Source of the DNA: Verrucomicrobia bacterium 12-59-8
Lineage (GTDB): Bacteria > Verrucomicrobiota > Verrucomicrobiae > Verrucomicrobiales > Verrucomicrobiaceae
DNA: 44,739 bases
Direction: 5' to 3'
Assembly (NCBI GenBank): GCA_002279765.1
Contig: NCCR01000013.1
Span: 3,885-48,623, forward strand
How positions within the stretch are numbered: the first letter of the stretch is position 1; every line of letters begins with the position of its first letter. This document shows positions 22,720 to 31,481 of the stretch, one piece after another. The notes beneath the pieces were generated by a model. It was not told where the DNA came from, did not search any database, and was given only the letters and a program-made list of their open reading frames with translations. Made by a program: the position numbers and the translations under genes.

Positions 22720-23595
22720 CTACGGCTTCACGTCAATGGGCAGAGTCACCTGGGCAGGAGCCCCGCTTTCGGGTGCCTCCCAGCGCAGCACTTCGGTGCC
22801 CGGCTTGGAGGGATCTTTGTACAGCTTGTAAACACGGATTTGCAACGCGGCCTTTCCTCCTTCCGGCCTTGGCACCGGCTTGATCTGCAGCGTGATTTCG
22901 TTGTGCCCGTTAACGAGCCCGCCGATGAGAACCTGCTGATCCAGCCCATCCCGAACAGGATCATAATTGATGCCGTTCATGCTCATGGTCGTTTCATAGC
23001 CGAAGCTCTGTAGCTTGCAGCCCGCCTTGTAATCCGGCACACGGCACAAAGGCGGCGGCGGAGGCATGCTACCGGGTGGCGTATATTCGGGGGTGTCGAG
23101 AAAGTCGGGACGCTTTCCTGCCTGCAGATCCTTGATCACTTCCGGTGCACCGTCCAGGCGGGAGATGCGGTTGCTGTCATACCTCCAAACCCCATTCTCA
23201 CGGTGAAATTTCAGTTTCAGGAGATTTTCCCGGATCAGTTCCTTGTCCTGCCCCATGTCGATCCGGCCAAAATAAACGAGATGCGCGGTATCGCCCACAG
23301 CTTCCACTTCGAGCAGACGCAGCCCGGCCAGGGCCGGAGGCTGCACATCCGAAGCAAACACGGCGTCTGGAAATGTCTGGCGTTCACTGACGACCATGTT
23401 GCGAATCACCGTCTGACGATAGCGGGTGATGCTTGCCGCCCAGGCCTGTGCATCTTTGCGCAACATGGCATCGCGCCATTTTAAATACACCTTTTCCAAC
23501 GCGGCCTGCAGTCCGGCCCCCTCCTCTTGAGCACGCGCAGGCAGGGAGAAATGAAACAGGCTGAGGACAAGGAGAAACGGGAGGAACTGGCGCAT
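22720..23595 (-). CDS. Secreted protein of unknown function with NTF2-like N-terminal part
   Basis: 291 residues from ATG 23595 ('MRQFLPFLLVLSLFHFSLPA', Sec signal ending ARA-Q); an earlier ATG at 23628 is possible. After the signal, 'ALEKVYLKWRDAMLRKDAQA' and 'VGDTAHLVYFGRIDMG...' followed by 'RENGVWRYDSNRIS' look like a SnoaL/DUF4440-type NTF2 fold. A Pro-rich linker ('YTPPGSMPPPPPL') leads to a second beta-rich domain containing 'GYETTMSMNGINYDP' and ending 'APAQVTLPIDVKP'. No catalytic motif is visible. Same strand as rnhB, ending 30 bp before it, possibly one transcript. Function not recognised. Confidence 0.65.
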   Translation of the reverse strand: MRQFLPFLLVLSLFHFSLPARAQEEGAGLQAALEKVYLKWRDAMLRKDAQAWAASITRYRQTVIRNMVVSERQTFPDAVFASDVQPPALAGLRLLEVEAVGDTAHLVYFGRIDMGQDKELIRENLLKLKFHRENGVWRYDSNRISRLDGAPEVIKDLQAGKRPDFLDTPEYTPPGSMPPPPPLCRVPDYKAGCKLQSFGYETTMSMNGINYDPVRDGLDQQVLIGGLVNGHNEITLQIKPVPRPEGGKAALQIRVYKLYKDPSKPGTEVLRWEAPESGAPAQVTLPIDVKP

Positions 23596-23766
23596 GGCGG
23601 GTGCGGTTGAAACTGAGAAGAAGTGCATGTTTCAGGCAAAAACAACCGGTCATCACTATTTTATAATTAGCATCCCGGTAAATTTGCTGTGATAGTTTTA
23701 ATCCAGAGTAAAACCATTTGCCGATTTGGTGATTCTGGTAAACGTCAACGTCTTTACCCACAAAAC

Positions 23767-24639
23767 ATGGAGTCCCACAGCGAAGGTCAGCCCCGCACCC
23801 CCCCGATTGATCGCAATCGGGAGTTGCTGAAGACCGCCCGAGAAGAAATCTACAAGACCGTTGGTGGAGTGAATCTGTCGGCCTACATTTGGGAACCGGA
23901 AATGGACAAGACCCCCGCGTACCCCAAGTCGGTGGCGGCTTTCTTTTTTAGCAGCGGCTGGGATAACGGCCAGGTGGCGCAGTTTGCCCCGCACTGTGTT
24001 TACTTTGCCTCGCGCGGCATGACGACGATCTGTTTTGATTATCGCGTCGCCACCCGTCACGGCACGGGTCCGGTCGAAGCCATGGCTGATGCGCGCTCCG
24101 CGATCCGCTGGATTCGCATGAACGCTGTCGAACTGGGCATCAACCCCGGCAAGATCGTCGGTGTCGGTGGTTCGGGTGGCGGACACGCCATCGCCTCCTC
24201 GGCCATTCTCAGCGGCTTCGATGATCCTTCGGACGCGCTGGATTGCAGCCCGGCGCCCAATGCCATCGTGCTGTTCAATCCGGTGATGGACACGTATTCG
24301 AAACACGCCTTCGGACGTGAGCGCTGGCCGGACCAGGCCACCAGCAAGGCCGCAGACCTGATCCGCAGCATCCGTCCCGGACTGCCGCCGATGCTCATCA
24401 TGCATGGCACCGGGGACCGTGTCGTTCCCTTTGACGGCTCCTATGAGTTTGCCCGCAAATCGAGCAAGAAGAAGAACCTCTGCCGTCTGATCGAGTTCGA
24501 AGGCCAGGGCCACGGCTTCTTCAATTTCAATCTCTCCTTTGAGATGTATGAGGCCACCCTCATGGCGATGGACGAGCTCTTCGTGGAGCTGGGTTTCCTC
24601 GAACCCGACCCCGAAGCGGGCTTGGGCAAGGTGGATTAA
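23767..24639 (+). CDS. Alpha/beta-hydrolase family protein (dienelactone-hydrolase/esterase-like)
   Basis: 290 residues from ATG 23767; no signal peptide. The fold is recognised by 'AFFFSSGWDNGQ' (oxyanion-strand position, usually HGG), 'ITVGINPGKIVGVGGSGGGHAIA' (nucleophile elbow GGSGG with the Ser) and 'PMLIMHGTGDRVVPF' (acidic residue strand). 'FEGQGHGFFNF' carries the catalytic His. The typical HGGG is replaced by SSGW, which resembles planctomycete/verrucomicrobial acyl-xylose-esterase-like proteins. Substrate unknown. The upstream spacer 23629-23766 is AT-rich and holds a TATAAT at 23662-23667 without a good -35. Confidence 0.8.
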   Translation: MESHSEGQPRTPPIDRNRELLKTAREEIYKTVGGVNLSAYIWEPEMDKTPAYPKSVAAFFFSSGWDNGQVAQFAPHCVYFASRGMTTICFDYRVATRHGTGPVEAMADARSAIRWIRMNAVELGINPGKIVGVGGSGGGHAIASSAILSGFDDPSDALDCSPAPNAIVLFNPVMDTYSKHAFGRERWPDQATSKAADLIRSIRPGLPPMLIMHGTGDRVVPFDGSYEFARKSSKKKNLCRLIEFEGQGHGFFNFNLSFEMYEATLMAMDELFVELGFLEPDPEAGLGKVD

Positions 24640-24660
24640 ACCGCCGACCGCCTGCGGCGG

Positions 24661-24718
24661 GAATGACGAAATAAGAATGACGAATGACGAATTTCCGCTC
24701 AAACGCCGTTTCGTCATT
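24661..24718. repeat. AATGACGAA short repeats with inverted copy
   Basis: Three direct copies of AATGACGAA (24662, 24676, 24683; the last two overlap) are followed by an inverted copy TTCGTCATT (24710-24718), allowing a small hairpin. It lies between the hydrolase and peptidase genes. It could serve as a terminator-like hairpin but has no clear T-tract. Confidence 0.5.
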
Positions 24719-24790
24719 GGTGTTCATACGTATTGATCCGCCGTGTTGACTTTCCAGCCGTTAAACTTTCCAACCTTAAGCCGCACCACC

Positions 24791-27598
24791 ATGCTCCGCT
24801 CTCTCCTTCTCGCATTAGTCGTCTCATCCGCACATGCCGCCACCTGGCCGCAGGACACCAGCGATCTCAAGGCAGACCCCAAAGCCCAGTACGGCACGCT
24901 CAAAAGCGGCGTGCGCTACGTCATCCTGCCGCACGATGAGCCGCCGGGGCGCGCCAGCATCCGCCTGTACATGGACGTGGGCTCGCTCATGGAGCAGGAC
25001 GACCAGCAGGGCATGGCGCATTACCTTGAGCACATGGCGTTCAACGGCTCGCGGCATTTCAAAGGCGGCGAGATGGTGGAGTACTTCCAGCGCCTGGGCA
25101 TGGGCTTCGGTGCGGACACGAACGCGCACACTTCCTTCAAGGAGACGGTGTACATGCTGGAACTGCCGAAGGTGGAGCCCAAGTACATCGCCGAAGGCCT
25201 GCAGCTTTTCCGCGATGATCTGGATGGCATGCTGCTGAATGAAACGGAGATCGACAAGGAACGCGGCATCATTCTGAGCGAGAAACTCAGCCGCGACTCC
25301 ATCGAATACCGCACGATGCTGGAGGGCTACAAGTTCGCGCTGCCGCAGTCCATCCTGCCGCACCGCATGCCCATCGGCACGGAAGAAATGATCAAGACGA
25401 TGAAGCGCCAGCGCTTCGTGGACTTCTACGAGAAGTACTACACGCCGAAGCGCGCTGTCATTGTGGCCGTGGGCGATTTCAAGGACCCCGATGCCGTCAA
25501 AGCGGAGATCGAAAAACAATTCGCCGATGCCAAACCGAAGCATGGCGATGCTGAAGAACCCAACCTTGGCAAGGTGACCTCCGGCTATGGCATCATCGCC
25601 AAGCTGCACACGGAGATGCAGGCGGAGGCGCTTACGCTTTCGATCGAAATCCCCCGCCCTGCCAAAAACAAGCCCGACAGTGCGGCCACCCGCCGCGAGA
25701 AGACGATCCGTGATCTCGCCGACATGATGATCAATCAGCGCCTGTCCAAGCTCTCGAAGGCCGAAGGCGCGCCGTTCCTGACCGCTGAAAGCTACAGCTA
25801 CGAGTACCTCGAATTCGTCAGCGTGAACGGCATCCAGGCCCAGTGCGATCCGAAGAACTGGCAGCCGACGATCACGCTGCTGGAAACCGAACTGCGCCGC
25901 GCCCTGAAGCACGGCTTCACGGAAGCTGAATTTGAAGAAGCTAAGGCCACCGTGCTCAAAGGGGCCAAGCTGCGCGCCGACCAGGCCGAGAGCCGCAAAT
26001 CACGCGATCTCGCCAGCGGCCTGGTAAGCATTCTCGCCGGCAAGAAGGTCTTCACGCACCCGGCGGATGATCTCGCCCGTGTCTCCACGGTGCTGGCAGG
26101 TTTGAAGGAGGAAGACAGCCACGCCGCGCTGGTGGCCGACTGGAAGGGCGATGACCTTCAGATCTTCCTTGGCGGAAATTTGAAGCTCGAAGGCGACTCC
26201 GCAAAGCAGATCATCGACACCTTCAAAGCCAGCCGTGAAAAACCAGTCTCGGCCCCGGAGAAGGAAGAGACCGCCGCGTTTGCCTACACCGACTTTGGTC
26301 CTGCTGGCAAGGTCGCCAGCCGCTCTGAAGTGAAGGATCTGGAAATCATCCAGGCGGTGTTTGAGAACAACGTGCGCTTCAACTTCAAGCACACCGAGTT
26401 TGAAAAGGGCACCATCCGCGTGCTGATCAATTTTGGCGGCGGCAAGCTCAGCACGCCTTTGGACAAGGCGGGCATCATCCCTTTTGCGCAGAGCACATTC
26501 CAACTGGGCGGACTGGAAAAACATGGGGTGGATGACATCCGCCGCATCTTCGCCAGCCGCACCGTGGGCAGTGATTTCTCCATTGGGGACGAAGCCTTCC
26601 TGCTCAGCGGCCGCACCACGCCGGCGGATCTGGACGCACAACTGCAACTGCTCACCGCCTATCTCGTGGCACCGGGGTATCGTGAAGAGGCGGCGCGTCA
26701 GTTTGAAAAGAATCTCGATCCGCTCTACACCCAGCTCCAGCACACCGCCGAGGGCGTGATGAACAATGAGGTCGTGGCCTTCATGCATTCGGGCGATCCG
26801 CGCTGGGGCTTCCCCAAGATGGAAGAACTCCGCAAGCGCACACTGGCCGAACTCAAAGCCTGGCTCACACCAGCGCTCACCCAGGATTATCTCGAAGTCA
26901 CCGTGCTGGGAGACGTCGATGCCGAGACCGCGCTGAGCGCCGTGGCCAAAACACTCGGCGCACTGCCCAAGCGTGCAGACAAGAAGCCTGCGTATGAGAA
27001 GGAACGCGCAGTGGCCTTTCCGGCACCGTCGGCCAGCAAGACCTTCCCCTTTGACACGGAGATCCCGAAGGCCATCGCCACAGTTTACTGGCCCACCGCA
27101 GACATGCTCGATATTCAGCGTACCCGACGCCTGACCGTGCTGGGCTCCGTGCTGGATGACCGCCTGCGCATCAAGGTGCGTGAAGAGCTGGGAGACACCT
27201 ACAGCCCGGCCTGCTACCACGTGGCCAACGACACCTTTACCGGCTACGGCTACATGACGACCATGATCGAGTGCAAACCGGAACTGGCAGTCTCGCTTAC
27301 CAAACTCGTCACCGAAATTGGCGACAAGCTGTCAGGCGGACCGATCACCGAAGATGAATTTGACCGTGCCATCAAGCCGATGCTGGCTCAGCTTGAGCAG
27401 ATGCGCCGTGACAACCGCTACTGGTCCATGAACGTGCTGCGCTGCGCCCAGGAGCACCCTGAGCGCCTCGACTGGGCACGCAGCTTTGTCAGTGATTTTG
27501 CCGGCATCAAAAAGAATGAGCTCGAAGTTCTTGCGAAGGAATACCTGGGCGCGAAACGCGCGGTGTCTGCCGACATCATTCCGCTGGAGAAGAAGTGA
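24791..27598 (+). CDS. Large M16-family zinc peptidase (two-domain, exported)
   Basis: 935 residues from ATG 24791 ('MLRSLLLALVVSSAHAAT', Sec signal). The inverted zinc motif HxxEH is 'HYLEH' at residues 77-81 ('GMAHYLEHMAFNGSRHF'). The distal zinc-ligand Glu lies in 'DKERGIILSEK'. The 'RYYTPKR' equivalent reads 'KYYTPKRAVIVAVGDF'. The second, non-catalytic M16 domain includes 'LGDTYSPACYHVANDTFTGYG', the R/Y substrate-binding region typical of pitrilysin-like PqqL proteins. Size and layout match the ~930-residue periplasmic M16B/PqqL group. It probably degrades peptides in the periplasm; the substrate is not inferable. Intact. Confidence 0.92.
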   Translation: MLRSLLLALVVSSAHAATWPQDTSDLKADPKAQYGTLKSGVRYVILPHDEPPGRASIRLYMDVGSLMEQDDQQGMAHYLEHMAFNGSRHFKGGEMVEYFQRLGMGFGADTNAHTSFKETVYMLELPKVEPKYIAEGLQLFRDDLDGMLLNETEIDKERGIILSEKLSRDSIEYRTMLEGYKFALPQSILPHRMPIGTEEMIKTMKRQRFVDFYEKYYTPKRAVIVAVGDFKDPDAVKAEIEKQFADAKPKHGDAEEPNLGKVTSGYGIIAKLHTEMQAEALTLSIEIPRPAKNKPDSAATRREKTIRDLADMMINQRLSKLSKAEGAPFLTAESYSYEYLEFVSVNGIQAQCDPKNWQPTITLLETELRRALKHGFTEAEFEEAKATVLKGAKLRADQAESRKSRDLASGLVSILAGKKVFTHPADDLARVSTVLAGLKEEDSHAALVADWKGDDLQIFLGGNLKLEGDSAKQIIDTFKASREKPVSAPEKEETAAFAYTDFGPAGKVASRSEVKDLEIIQAVFENNVRFNFKHTEFEKGTIRVLINFGGGKLSTPLDKAGIIPFAQSTFQLGGLEKHGVDDIRRIFASRTVGSDFSIGDEAFLLSGRTTPADLDAQLQLLTAYLVAPGYREEAARQFEKNLDPLYTQLQHTAEGVMNNEVVAFMHSGDPRWGFPKMEELRKRTLAELKAWLTPALTQDYLEVTVLGDVDAETALSAVAKTLGALPKRADKKPAYEKERAVAFPAPSASKTFPFDTEIPKAIATVYWPTADMLDIQRTRRLTVLGSVLDDRLRIKVREELGDTYSPACYHVANDTFTGYGYMTTMIECKPELAVSLTKLVTEIGDKLSGGPITEDEFDRAIKPMLAQLEQMRRDNRYWSMNVLRCAQEHPERLDWARSFVSDFAGIKKNELEVLAKEYLGAKRAVSADIIPLEKK

Positions 27599-27672
27599 GG
27601 TGGGGTGCTTTGCGCGTCACCGCAATTTTCCATTCCGACATTCTTCGTTCTTCCATAGGTTGGAAACAACGC

Positions 27673-27698
27673 ATGGAAGAATGGCAAATGAAGGAATG
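27673..27698 (+). repeat. Third copy of the 26-bp dispersed repeat
   Basis: It matches the inverted pair at 5335-5358 and 5419-5444 with one or two differences and sits in the spacer between the M16 peptidase and the convergent thiE. It is too short for a known insertion element. Confidence 0.65.
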
Positions 27699-27727
27699 GG
27701 GTGGAATGGTCAGAACCTGTCCTGCCA

Positions 27728-28348
27728 TCACACCAGTCTCTCCTTCAGCCGCCGCACCTCATTGCTGACATCTGAGGCCAGCAGAAACGCTGAGACGACC
27801 ACCACGCGTCGCGCTCCAGCGGCAATGACTTCGTCGAGACGCGCAGCATTCACACCGCCGATACAGAACACCGGCAGCGAGACGCGACGATGCACCTCGG
27901 CGATGTCATTTAAACCGATGGGCACGTAGTCCGGCTTGGTGCCCGTGGCATAGAGCGGGCCAAAGCCGATGTAGTCCGCGCCTTCCGCCTGGGCGGCGAA
28001 GGCCTGGGCGAGGCTGTGAGTTGATTTACCGATAAAACACGCCGGACCGACGACGGCACGCGCTTTGGCCACGGCATCGTCATCCTGCCCGACGTGTACG
28101 CCTTCACAACCAATGGCGGCGGCGACTTCGAGATGGTCATTGATCACCAGCGGCACGCCGTGGTCACGCGTGACGGGCAGCATGAGCCTGGCAAGGCGCT
28201 CAATCTCCTGTGGCGCCAGCTTCTTGGCGCGCAGTTGCAGCACATCCACTCCACCCAGGCAGAGCTGAGCGGTCATGTACTCGACGTTTTCCGCCTTCAC
28301 ATAACCGAGATCAACAATGCCGTACAGCCGTGCGTCTTGAATACTTTT
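27728..28348 (-). CDS. thiE: Thiamine-phosphate synthase ThiE
   Basis: 206 residues from ATG 28348 ('MKSIQDARLYGIVDLGYV'); an upstream in-frame ATG at 28417 would add an unconserved leader. TIM-barrel signatures of ThiE are 'GGVDVLQLRAKKL', 'LVINDHLEVAAAIGCEGVHVGQDD' (in two parts: the NDH and HVGQ.D motifs), 'FIGKSTHSLAQA', 'ADYIGFGPLYATGTKP' and 'PVFCIGGVNAARLDEVIAAG'. It condenses HMP-PP and HET-P to thiamine monophosphate. No TPP riboswitch was recognised upstream and no other thi gene is present. Confidence 0.93.
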   Translation of the reverse strand, partial: KSIQDARLYGIVDLGYVKAENVEYMTAQLCLGGVDVLQLRAKKLAPQEIERLARLMLPVTRDHGVPLVINDHLEVAAAIGCEGVHVGQDDDAVAKARAVVGPACFIGKSTHSLAQAFAAQAEGADYIGFGPLYATGTKPDYVPIGLNDIAEVHRRVSLPVFCIGGVNAARLDEVIAAGARRVVVVSAFLLASDVSNEVRRLKERLV

Positions 28349-28484
28349 CATGGGTGCGCCTTGCATGAGTGGTGATGCGGGTCTCTGCAAGCCGAGTTTC
28401 CAGTTGCCCCGCTTCAACTCGAAGCCTATGAAATCCCATGGCGGTGGGCATCCATGCGGTGTCCTCCGTTTTCTTTATCTGCAG

Positions 28485-28700
28485 GGCGTGCAAACGCCGT
28501 GCAGCCGTTCGCAGATGCAGGGAAGGCCGTGAGAACCGGCCACAGTGGCGCTGCGGTATCGGGTAACGACCCTCCATTCATGTCTGCGGACATGGAGCAA
28601 AGCCAATCGGGAGCAATCCTTGGTGAAGGCGGAGGCGAGGAGCGGCGGTCAAACGTCGCACAAACCCGGAGTCCGAACATCTCGCTGCGAACACATCATC
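28485..28700 (+). ncRNA. Candidate cobalamin (B12) riboswitch
   Basis: Upstream of the BtuB-like gene are segments in the order expected for the AdoCbl/cobalamin class. They are 'CAGGGAAGGCCGTGAGAA' (28518-28535, the GGGAA..GTGAGAA core), 'CACAGTGGCGCTGCGGTAT' (28541-28559, the P4-P5 strand), a CATGTC/GACATG hairpin near 28580-28594, and 'GAGTCCGAACATCTCGC' (28669-28685), which resembles the late conserved box AGYC.GAA.ACCTGCC. The match is by eye and imperfect. The downstream gene's identity supports it. Boundaries are approximate. Confidence 0.6.
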
Positions 28701-28730
28701 CGACCCGCCATGTGGCGGTGCGCGGATGAT
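28695..28730 (+). promoter_or_regulatory. Hairpin between riboswitch and btuB start (possible expression platform)
   Basis: ATCATCCG (28695-28702) pairs with CGGATGAT (28723-28730), and inside it CCGCC-ATGT-GGCGG forms a second stem. The structure ends 29 bp before the ATG and has no T-tract, so it fits translational control better than termination. This is inference from position. Confidence 0.5.
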
Positions 28731-28759
28731 TTCATCGAACCAATGAACACCCCAACGAC

Positions 28760-30661
28760 ATGTACCTCCAGAACAACTCTGGTCGCCGCCCCTGCGCAGC
28801 GATCGCGGTGGCCTTATTAGCCGCCATTCAAATCAGCGTGGCACAAACGCCCGCCAAAAAACAACAGCAGCAGACAAAAGAAATCCCCGAAGTCGTCATC
28901 ACCGCGACGATGACGGAAACGGAATCCTGGCGCACCGCCAGCAGCGTGACGGTCATCGACCGGAAGAAGATTGAGGAGCAACAGTACCGTTTTGTGACGG
29001 ATGCCCTGCGCAACGTCCCCGGAGTGACTGTCCTTACGACCAGCATCCCCGGCAATGTGGCCAGCGTACAGACACGCGGCACGAAAACGAAAGACACGTC
29101 GGTGATGATCGATGGCAGGCCCATGCCCGCCAACCTCGCCGGTTCCTTCAACCTTGAAACCATGACGCTGGACAATGTGGAGCGCATCGAAGTGCTGCGC
29201 GGTCCCGCCGCCAGCCTCTACGGCGGACGCACCATGGGAGGGGTGATCAATATCATCACCCGCAGCGGCAAGGGTTTGGCGAAGCCCAAAAGCACGGCCT
29301 ACTTTGAGACCGGCAGCTACGGCACCTACCGTGAAGGCATCAGCTCCATCGGTGCCATCGGCAAGCTCGACTGGGGCTTTGAAGCCAGCCGCACTGACAT
29401 CCACGGTCAACGCCTGAACAGCCGGTTCAAGCAAACGAACTTGGCGGGTAAGATCGGCTACCAGTTGGCCGACAGCCTGCGCTTCGATCTCGACACCCGC
29501 TACTACACCGCGCAGGTCGGCGATCCCAGTGCCATCGTTGGCGTCAATTCTAATGATCCCGACAATCATGTGCTCACTGAGTTTTGGAGCATCTCGCCAC
29601 GGCTGGTGTGGAACACGAATGACCGCTGGACGCAGTCGCTCACTTTTTCACACAGCCAGTTCCGACAGGTCTCCACCGGCTACAACGACCCCCCGTATTT
29701 CCCAGCCAACAATCGCATCAGCTCACGCACGGACTTTTTGGAATACAAAAGCAGCGTGAAGGTGACGGACAAATGGACCCTCACCGCTGGGGCTTGGTTT
29801 CAGGATCAAAAGATCAGCCGCTTCAACGACACCGCCGGGATGCTGGACATCTCCCAGGCGCAGACGAACTGGGCGCTCTTTCTCCAGTCTCAGGCGGAGC
29901 TTTTCAAAGGATTCAACCTGATCGGTGGGGTGCGCTATGACAAGTACTCGGACTTCAACGACGCCCTCACCTGGCGCAGCGGCATCAGCTATCTCATACC
30001 GGTCCTGCAGACGGTGCTGCATGCGAACTATGGCACTGCCTACACCCCGCCCGCGCCGCAGGATATCACGCCCGTCTTTGGCGGTGATCCGAATCTGGTG
30101 AATCCGGAACACAGCCGAGCCTATGAGTTCGGTATCTCCCAGCCGCTGTTGCAAAACAAGCTCTCACTGCGGGCCACCTACTTCCACAATGATCTGCGCA
30201 ATACCTATAAGTTCCTGCCGCCTCTCTACAATCTCATGCCCATCGGGGCCGCCACCTCACAGGGCTTGGAAAGCGGTCTGGACTGGAATCCCTGCGTCAT
30301 GTTTGGCATCAATTTGAGCTATACGTATCTGGACGCTACTGACGATACGAATGCCGTCCGTATCCTACGGAATCCCCGCCACTCCATCTCTGGTGGCATC
30401 CGCTTTCAGCCGGTGCCGGACGTAACGTTCAACCTCAATGCCATCTATGTGATCGACCGTGAGGACTATGACCCCGTCACCAACAACCAGAGCGACCTCG
30501 AAGACTATCTCAACGTGCGGCTCTCGGCCAACTGGCGTGTGAACGAGCACCTCGATCTGTTTGCCCGCATCGAAAACCTGCTCGGTGAAAAGTATCAGGA
30601 AATCGCAGGATACCCTGCCATGAGCACCGGTGCCTATGCCGGGCTGCGTTTGCGCTTTTGA
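28760..30661 (+). CDS. TonB-dependent receptor, BtuB-like (probable cobalamin/corrinoid transporter)
   Basis: 633 residues with a signal peptide ('AAIAVALLAAIQISVAQ'). 'KEIPEVVITATMTETESWRT' contains the TonB-box-like segment. The plug domain follows: 'SSVTVIDRKKIEEQQ', 'ALRNVPGVTV', 'VQTRGTKTKDTSVMIDGRPM' and 'VERIEVLRGPAASLYGGRTM' then 'GGVINIITR'. The 22-strand barrel ends with 'NLLGEKYQEIAGYPAM' and a terminal aromatic 'LRLRF', the BAM signal. Its ~600-residue size and Asp-rich first barrel strands resemble BtuB, and the riboswitch-like leader supports B12 import. No btuCDF genes are in the window. An alternative ATG at 28743 is out of frame. Confidence 0.85.
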   Translation: MYLQNNSGRRPCAAIAVALLAAIQISVAQTPAKKQQQQTKEIPEVVITATMTETESWRTASSVTVIDRKKIEEQQYRFVTDALRNVPGVTVLTTSIPGNVASVQTRGTKTKDTSVMIDGRPMPANLAGSFNLETMTLDNVERIEVLRGPAASLYGGRTMGGVINIITRSGKGLAKPKSTAYFETGSYGTYREGISSIGAIGKLDWGFEASRTDIHGQRLNSRFKQTNLAGKIGYQLADSLRFDLDTRYYTAQVGDPSAIVGVNSNDPDNHVLTEFWSISPRLVWNTNDRWTQSLTFSHSQFRQVSTGYNDPPYFPANNRISSRTDFLEYKSSVKVTDKWTLTAGAWFQDQKISRFNDTAGMLDISQAQTNWALFLQSQAELFKGFNLIGGVRYDKYSDFNDALTWRSGISYLIPVLQTVLHANYGTAYTPPAPQDITPVFGGDPNLVNPEHSRAYEFGISQPLLQNKLSLRATYFHNDLRNTYKFLPPLYNLMPIGAATSQGLESGLDWNPCVMFGINLSYTYLDATDDTNAVRILRNPRHSISGGIRFQPVPDVTFNLNAIYVIDREDYDPVTNNQSDLEDYLNVRLSANWRVNEHLDLFARIENLLGEKYQEIAGYPAMSTGAYAGLRLRF

Positions 30662-30683
30662 TCCGCATGGTTGACACTGGCGC

Positions 30684-31460
30684 GTGAGCAGCCCACCGCC
30701 ACACCTCGAATCCCCTGCCGCACTGCGCGAACGTTTCATCCGTCGTGTCAGTGCGGACAGTCCTTTCTACCGGCTGTTCGATCACCTGCCGGACCTCGCC
30801 TTCTTTGCCAAGGACAGCGACTTCCGGTTCATGTGCGCGAGCCGCCGGTTCATGGACCGCTTCGGCATCACCGAAGAAGCCGGCATCGTCGGCAAAAACG
30901 ACTTCGACCTCTTCCCCGCACGCCTCGCGGAAAACTTCCGGCGCGATGACGAGGAAGTGCTGCGCACCGGCAAGGCGCAGCTCAACATCGTGGAGCTGTT
31001 CTTCACGGATCAGGGACTGCCGGACTGGTTCGTCACCAACAAGCTGCCGCTGCTAGACACCAAAGGACGCGTGATCGGCATCATGGGCACGGTGCAGAGT
31101 TTTGAGGGCAAGAAGCAGCTGCTGCAGCCCTTCCTGCAGATCGACCGCGCGCTGGCCTACATCCGCGCGCATTTCCGCACCGGCGTCTCCATCACGGAAC
31201 TCGCGCAGGTTGTTCATCTCTCGCCACGCCAGCTGCACCGCAAGTTTGTGGAGACCTTTGGCGCCAGTCCGCAGGCCTTCATCATGAAGCTGCGCATCCA
31301 GGCCGCGTGCGAAGCCCTGCAACGAGAGGGGGCAAACATCGCCGACGTTGCGCGGGATCTGGGCTTCTGCGATCAAAGCGCCCTGACCCACCACTTCCAC
31401 CGGCACATGGGCATGACCCCGCTGAAATACCTGCAGCAGTTCCGGCTGCGGCGGGTGTAG
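30684..31460 (+). CDS. PAS-AraC family transcriptional regulator
   Basis: 258 residues from GTG 30684, 22 bp after the receptor gene. The N-terminal PAS domain (about 25-140) shows 'LFDHLPDLAFFAKDSDFRFM', 'GKNDFDLFP' and 'KLPLLDTKGRVIGIMGTVQ'. The C-terminal AraC domain (about 155-258) has two helix-turn-helix units: 'SITELAQVVHLSPRQLHRKF' and 'NIADVARDLGFCDQSALTHH' then 'FHRHMGMTPLKYLQQFRL'. It is probably co-transcribed with the TonB receptor. The PAS ligand is unknown. Whether it regulates the receptor in addition to the riboswitch is inference from adjacency. Confidence 0.88.
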   Translation: MSSPPPHLESPAALRERFIRRVSADSPFYRLFDHLPDLAFFAKDSDFRFMCASRRFMDRFGITEEAGIVGKNDFDLFPARLAENFRRDDEEVLRTGKAQLNIVELFFTDQGLPDWFVTNKLPLLDTKGRVIGIMGTVQSFEGKKQLLQPFLQIDRALAYIRAHFRTGVSITELAQVVHLSPRQLHRKFVETFGASPQAFIMKLRIQAACEALQREGANIADVARDLGFCDQSALTHHFHRHMGMTPLKYLQQFRLRRV

Positions 31461-31481
31461 GAAAGGTTTGCAGGTGGGGGA

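Noticed and set aside
28349..28480. Possible TPP riboswitch upstream of thiE
   Set aside because: The conserved CTGAGA and ACC..TGA.CTGG segments were looked for on the minus strand and are absent.
30510..30785. Small minus-strand frames around the btuB-AraC junction
   Set aside because: They overlap two well-supported plus-strand genes and have no start signal or conserved sequence.
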